64,000 bases of DNA from Chondrilla cf. caribensis. Taxonomy: Eukaryota > Porifera > Demospongiae > Chondrillida > Chondrillidae. Shown piece after piece: positions 63,001-64,000 of this stretch (position 1 is its first letter; each line of letters starts with the position of its first letter). The notes under the pieces are model-generated. The model ran no database searches. It was not told where the DNA came from and worked only from the letters and a program-made list of their open reading frames with translations. Made by a program: the position numbers and the translations under genes. Location of the stretch: NCBI GenBank assembly GCA_964020155.1, contig OZ026566.1, positions 1,879,789-1,943,788 of the forward strand. The letters run 5' to 3'.

Positions 63001-63695
63001 TTCGATCAGCATACTAAGTACCTTGATCAGCATCTTTAGATGCCTTAAATACTTCATTTCTTCACTGTTCAACTGCTTAACATAGTCCTCATGCTTCATA
63101 CTCTGAGGGTCTGACAAAACCTAATGAAGGAGGACTGACTTTGAAAGCATAGGTAGGACCAATACTTCAAAACAGTTTACCACAAATACAACGGTATTGC
63201 AATACATGTATACATATGCATGTACACAAGACATTTAAGCTGATCATCCTACAGGCCAAAAGCAATAGTTGCATCCTTTCTGGGTAGGTACAGCCAATAT
63301 ATCAACTCCTTTATCCAATTGAGAACGAGCATACAGTCTGAGTTGTCAATTATTGACAAATTGTCTGCACATATCTACTGTGAAGTGTGAATGAGTAATA
63401 CTAGCTTGAATGATGAACAATCAAACTAGTAGTGCTCATCCACACTGCACAGTAGATACTTTCCAGGACACTGATCATGACCAGGGTAATATCTGAGAGA
63501 ATGGGCTTACAACATAGACCTGCTTCTGCCTTTGATCTACACGTCTTGTCACTTGCTATAATACATTTACTGTATGTATGCATACATGAGGATAGAAATT
63601 AAAATGTAATCTTGAATAATTGTGTAACTCACAGTAGGTTCCACAATAATTCCATGATCATGATCGGAATCAAACTCAAATAGGTCACTCAATGC
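47495..63695 (-). CDS. SOS1: Son of sevenless, Ras guanine-nucleotide exchange factor (5' end outside window)
   Basis: Activates Ras downstream of receptor tyrosine kinases via GRB2; cytosol to plasma membrane. Exons (minus, first to last): 63695-63633, 63120-63022, 61784-61737, 61036-60878, 60594-60493, 57589-57482, 57418-57368, 56194-56124, 56019-55935, 55823-55784, 55234-55191, 55126-55073, 54993-54767, 54278-54195, 54090-53960, 53558-53455, about 52700-52591, 52527-52365, 52264-52157, 52083-52028, 51201-51102, 49974-49885, 49711-49619, 49542-49425, 49367-49198, 49130-49113, 48941-48837, 48506-48298, 48026-47495. Domain order: DH ([15 protein letters not shown] on), PH ([28 protein letters not shown]), REM ([31 protein letters not shown]), Cdc25 ([47 protein letters not shown]), then a proline-rich tail. 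The histone-fold N-terminus lies beyond the right edge. The 53455/52700 junction does not close, so a small exon is missed. The symbol follows the vertebrate paralogue; SOS1 and SOS2 cannot be separated. Confidence 0.95.
49113..49130 (-). other. Eighteen-base microexon of Son of sevenless
   Basis: Encodes QDIIET between the QVPSIQ exon and the KISPMDGF exon, with an AG acceptor and GTGAGT donor, phase 0 on both sides. It fills the gap seen against other Sos proteins at the end of the Cdc25 domain. Confidence 0.7.
57868..58315. mobile_element. MITE with 22-base terminal inverted repeats
   Basis: GTGCATTGGCGCATTTATTG at 57875 and its complement ending 58309 bound about 435 bases. The interior is GC-richer and has an internal hairpin round AAGTAATTCGAGT/ACTCGAATTACTT (57991-58048) and a (TA)n run near 58221-58246. 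No coding capacity. Lies in the Sos intron 57590-60492. A decayed relative is at 29195-29420. Confidence 0.8.
58444..58585. repeat. Snapback hairpin element
   Basis: CTTCTCCCTGGCAGACGACGAT at the left pairs with ATCGTCTTCTAGGGAGAAG at the right, and an inner pair ATGACGAAGCC/GGCTTCGTCA extends the fold. About 140 bases, no frame. The sequence just after it (58597-58640) has a tRNA A-box-like TAGCGCAGTGG but no clear B box. Confidence 0.65.
58907..59953. mobile_element. Non-autonomous inverted-repeat transposon, family A, copy 2
   Basis: Ends GTCTAGCTAGCTAGACC (58908) and its complement near 59935-59951, with 80-base inverted repeats as in the 32.2 kb copy and the interior in reverse order. 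TGCAAAA occurs just outside both ends (58899 and 59955) and may be the target duplication. A pogo-like miniature element is inserted inside. Confidence 0.8.
59544..59717. mobile_element. Pogo-like MITE nested in family A
   Basis: Starts CAGTGAATACTCATTACTCT and ends with the complementary GATAAAAGAGAATTCACTG, with TA on each side. TA target sites and CAGT termini are the pattern of Tc1/mariner-pogo elements. It has no counterpart in the 32.2 kb copy. Confidence 0.65.
61863..62295. mobile_element. Pogo/Tigger-type MITE in a Sos intron
   Basis: CAGTCAGACATTGCTTATCC at the left and its near-complement GGATAAGTGAGGTCCGACTG at the right, each flanked by TA. Repeated (C)TTATCC-type words in both arms are typical of pogo/Tigger ends. 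About 433 bases, no transposase frame. Confidence 0.75.
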
Positions 63696-64000
63696 CTATA
63701 AAAAAGTAGAGTAAATATACTAAATGGGAAGTCTGCACAAGTACTGGCAGACTTCAAACATTCAATTGATCCATTATTATAGAGTGGACCTTCAAACATA
63801 CCATACACACATAGTTACATAATATTTCCTGAAAATGTCAGAAATGGGAACTAAACCTACAGGTGCAGCTTCAAGAATCTAGAATTGCAGTATGCGACTA
63901 TGAAACTGTAAGGTTTGAATATTTCTGCCATTGTGTCATGAACAAAGGTATATGAATTGCAAAAATAGCTTTCAGTTTCATTTTTAATCCATACAACTAC
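63696..64000. other. Intron sequence running off the window
   Basis: Upstream of the first visible Sos exon. No further coding segment was recognised to the window edge. Confidence 0.5.

Noticed and set aside
1..64000. CRISPR array, bacterial operon features or rRNA/tRNA genes
   Set aside because: No regularly spaced direct repeats, no Shine-Dalgarno pattern, intron-containing genes, and no tRNA cloverleaf or rRNA sequence recognised.

Overview
This is a 64 kb piece of an intron-rich animal nuclear genome. Introns are short, AT-rich and bounded by GT..AG, the genetic code is standard, and the recognisable genes are animal housekeeping and signalling genes (symplekin, Son of sevenless, AP-4 sigma). 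Gene density, small introns, Penelope-like elements, many small inverted-repeat transposons and a (TTAGGG)n tract suggest an early-branching invertebrate such as a sponge. The species assignment is inference; nothing in the window proves it.

Layout. A two-exon short-chain dehydrogenase (154-1777, +) is followed by a 13-exon purple acid phosphatase (3086-9016, +) with a degenerate Penelope-like element in intron 11. From about 9.6 to 14.4 kb lie two decayed reverse-transcriptase elements of different families in opposite orientation. Then come a kelch-repeat gene (14535-17451, +) and, convergent to it, a four-exon AP-4 sigma gene (17552-19406, -) with telomere-type repeats in intron 1. A hammerhead-ribozyme repeat (20.1-20.5 kb) separates AP-4 sigma from a divergent 27-exon coiled-coil gene (20683-31357, +), which has a 1.1 kb minisatellite in intron 9. 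Symplekin (33740-44792, -) follows. Its start abuts a 1.9 kb inverted-repeat insertion (44.85-46.77 kb) that holds a second identical hammerhead ribozyme, CA repeats and a spliceable gene fragment. The rest (47495-63695, -) is the RasGEF gene Son of sevenless, 3'-complete but lacking its 5' end, with several nested small transposons in its introns.

The protein-coding genes have no obvious shared pathway: redox metabolism, phosphoester hydrolysis, a kelch adaptor, vesicle coat, coiled-coil, mRNA 3'-end processing and Ras activation. The most unusual content is the mobile DNA: two identical 54-nt type I hammerhead ribozymes with every core nucleotide intact and perfect stems, a Penelope-like element with a GIY-YIG domain and a hammerhead-like core in its inverted ends, and nested families of foldback and pogo-like miniature elements. 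Exon coordinates were derived by hand from splice sites and reading frame; where frame does not close this is stated.
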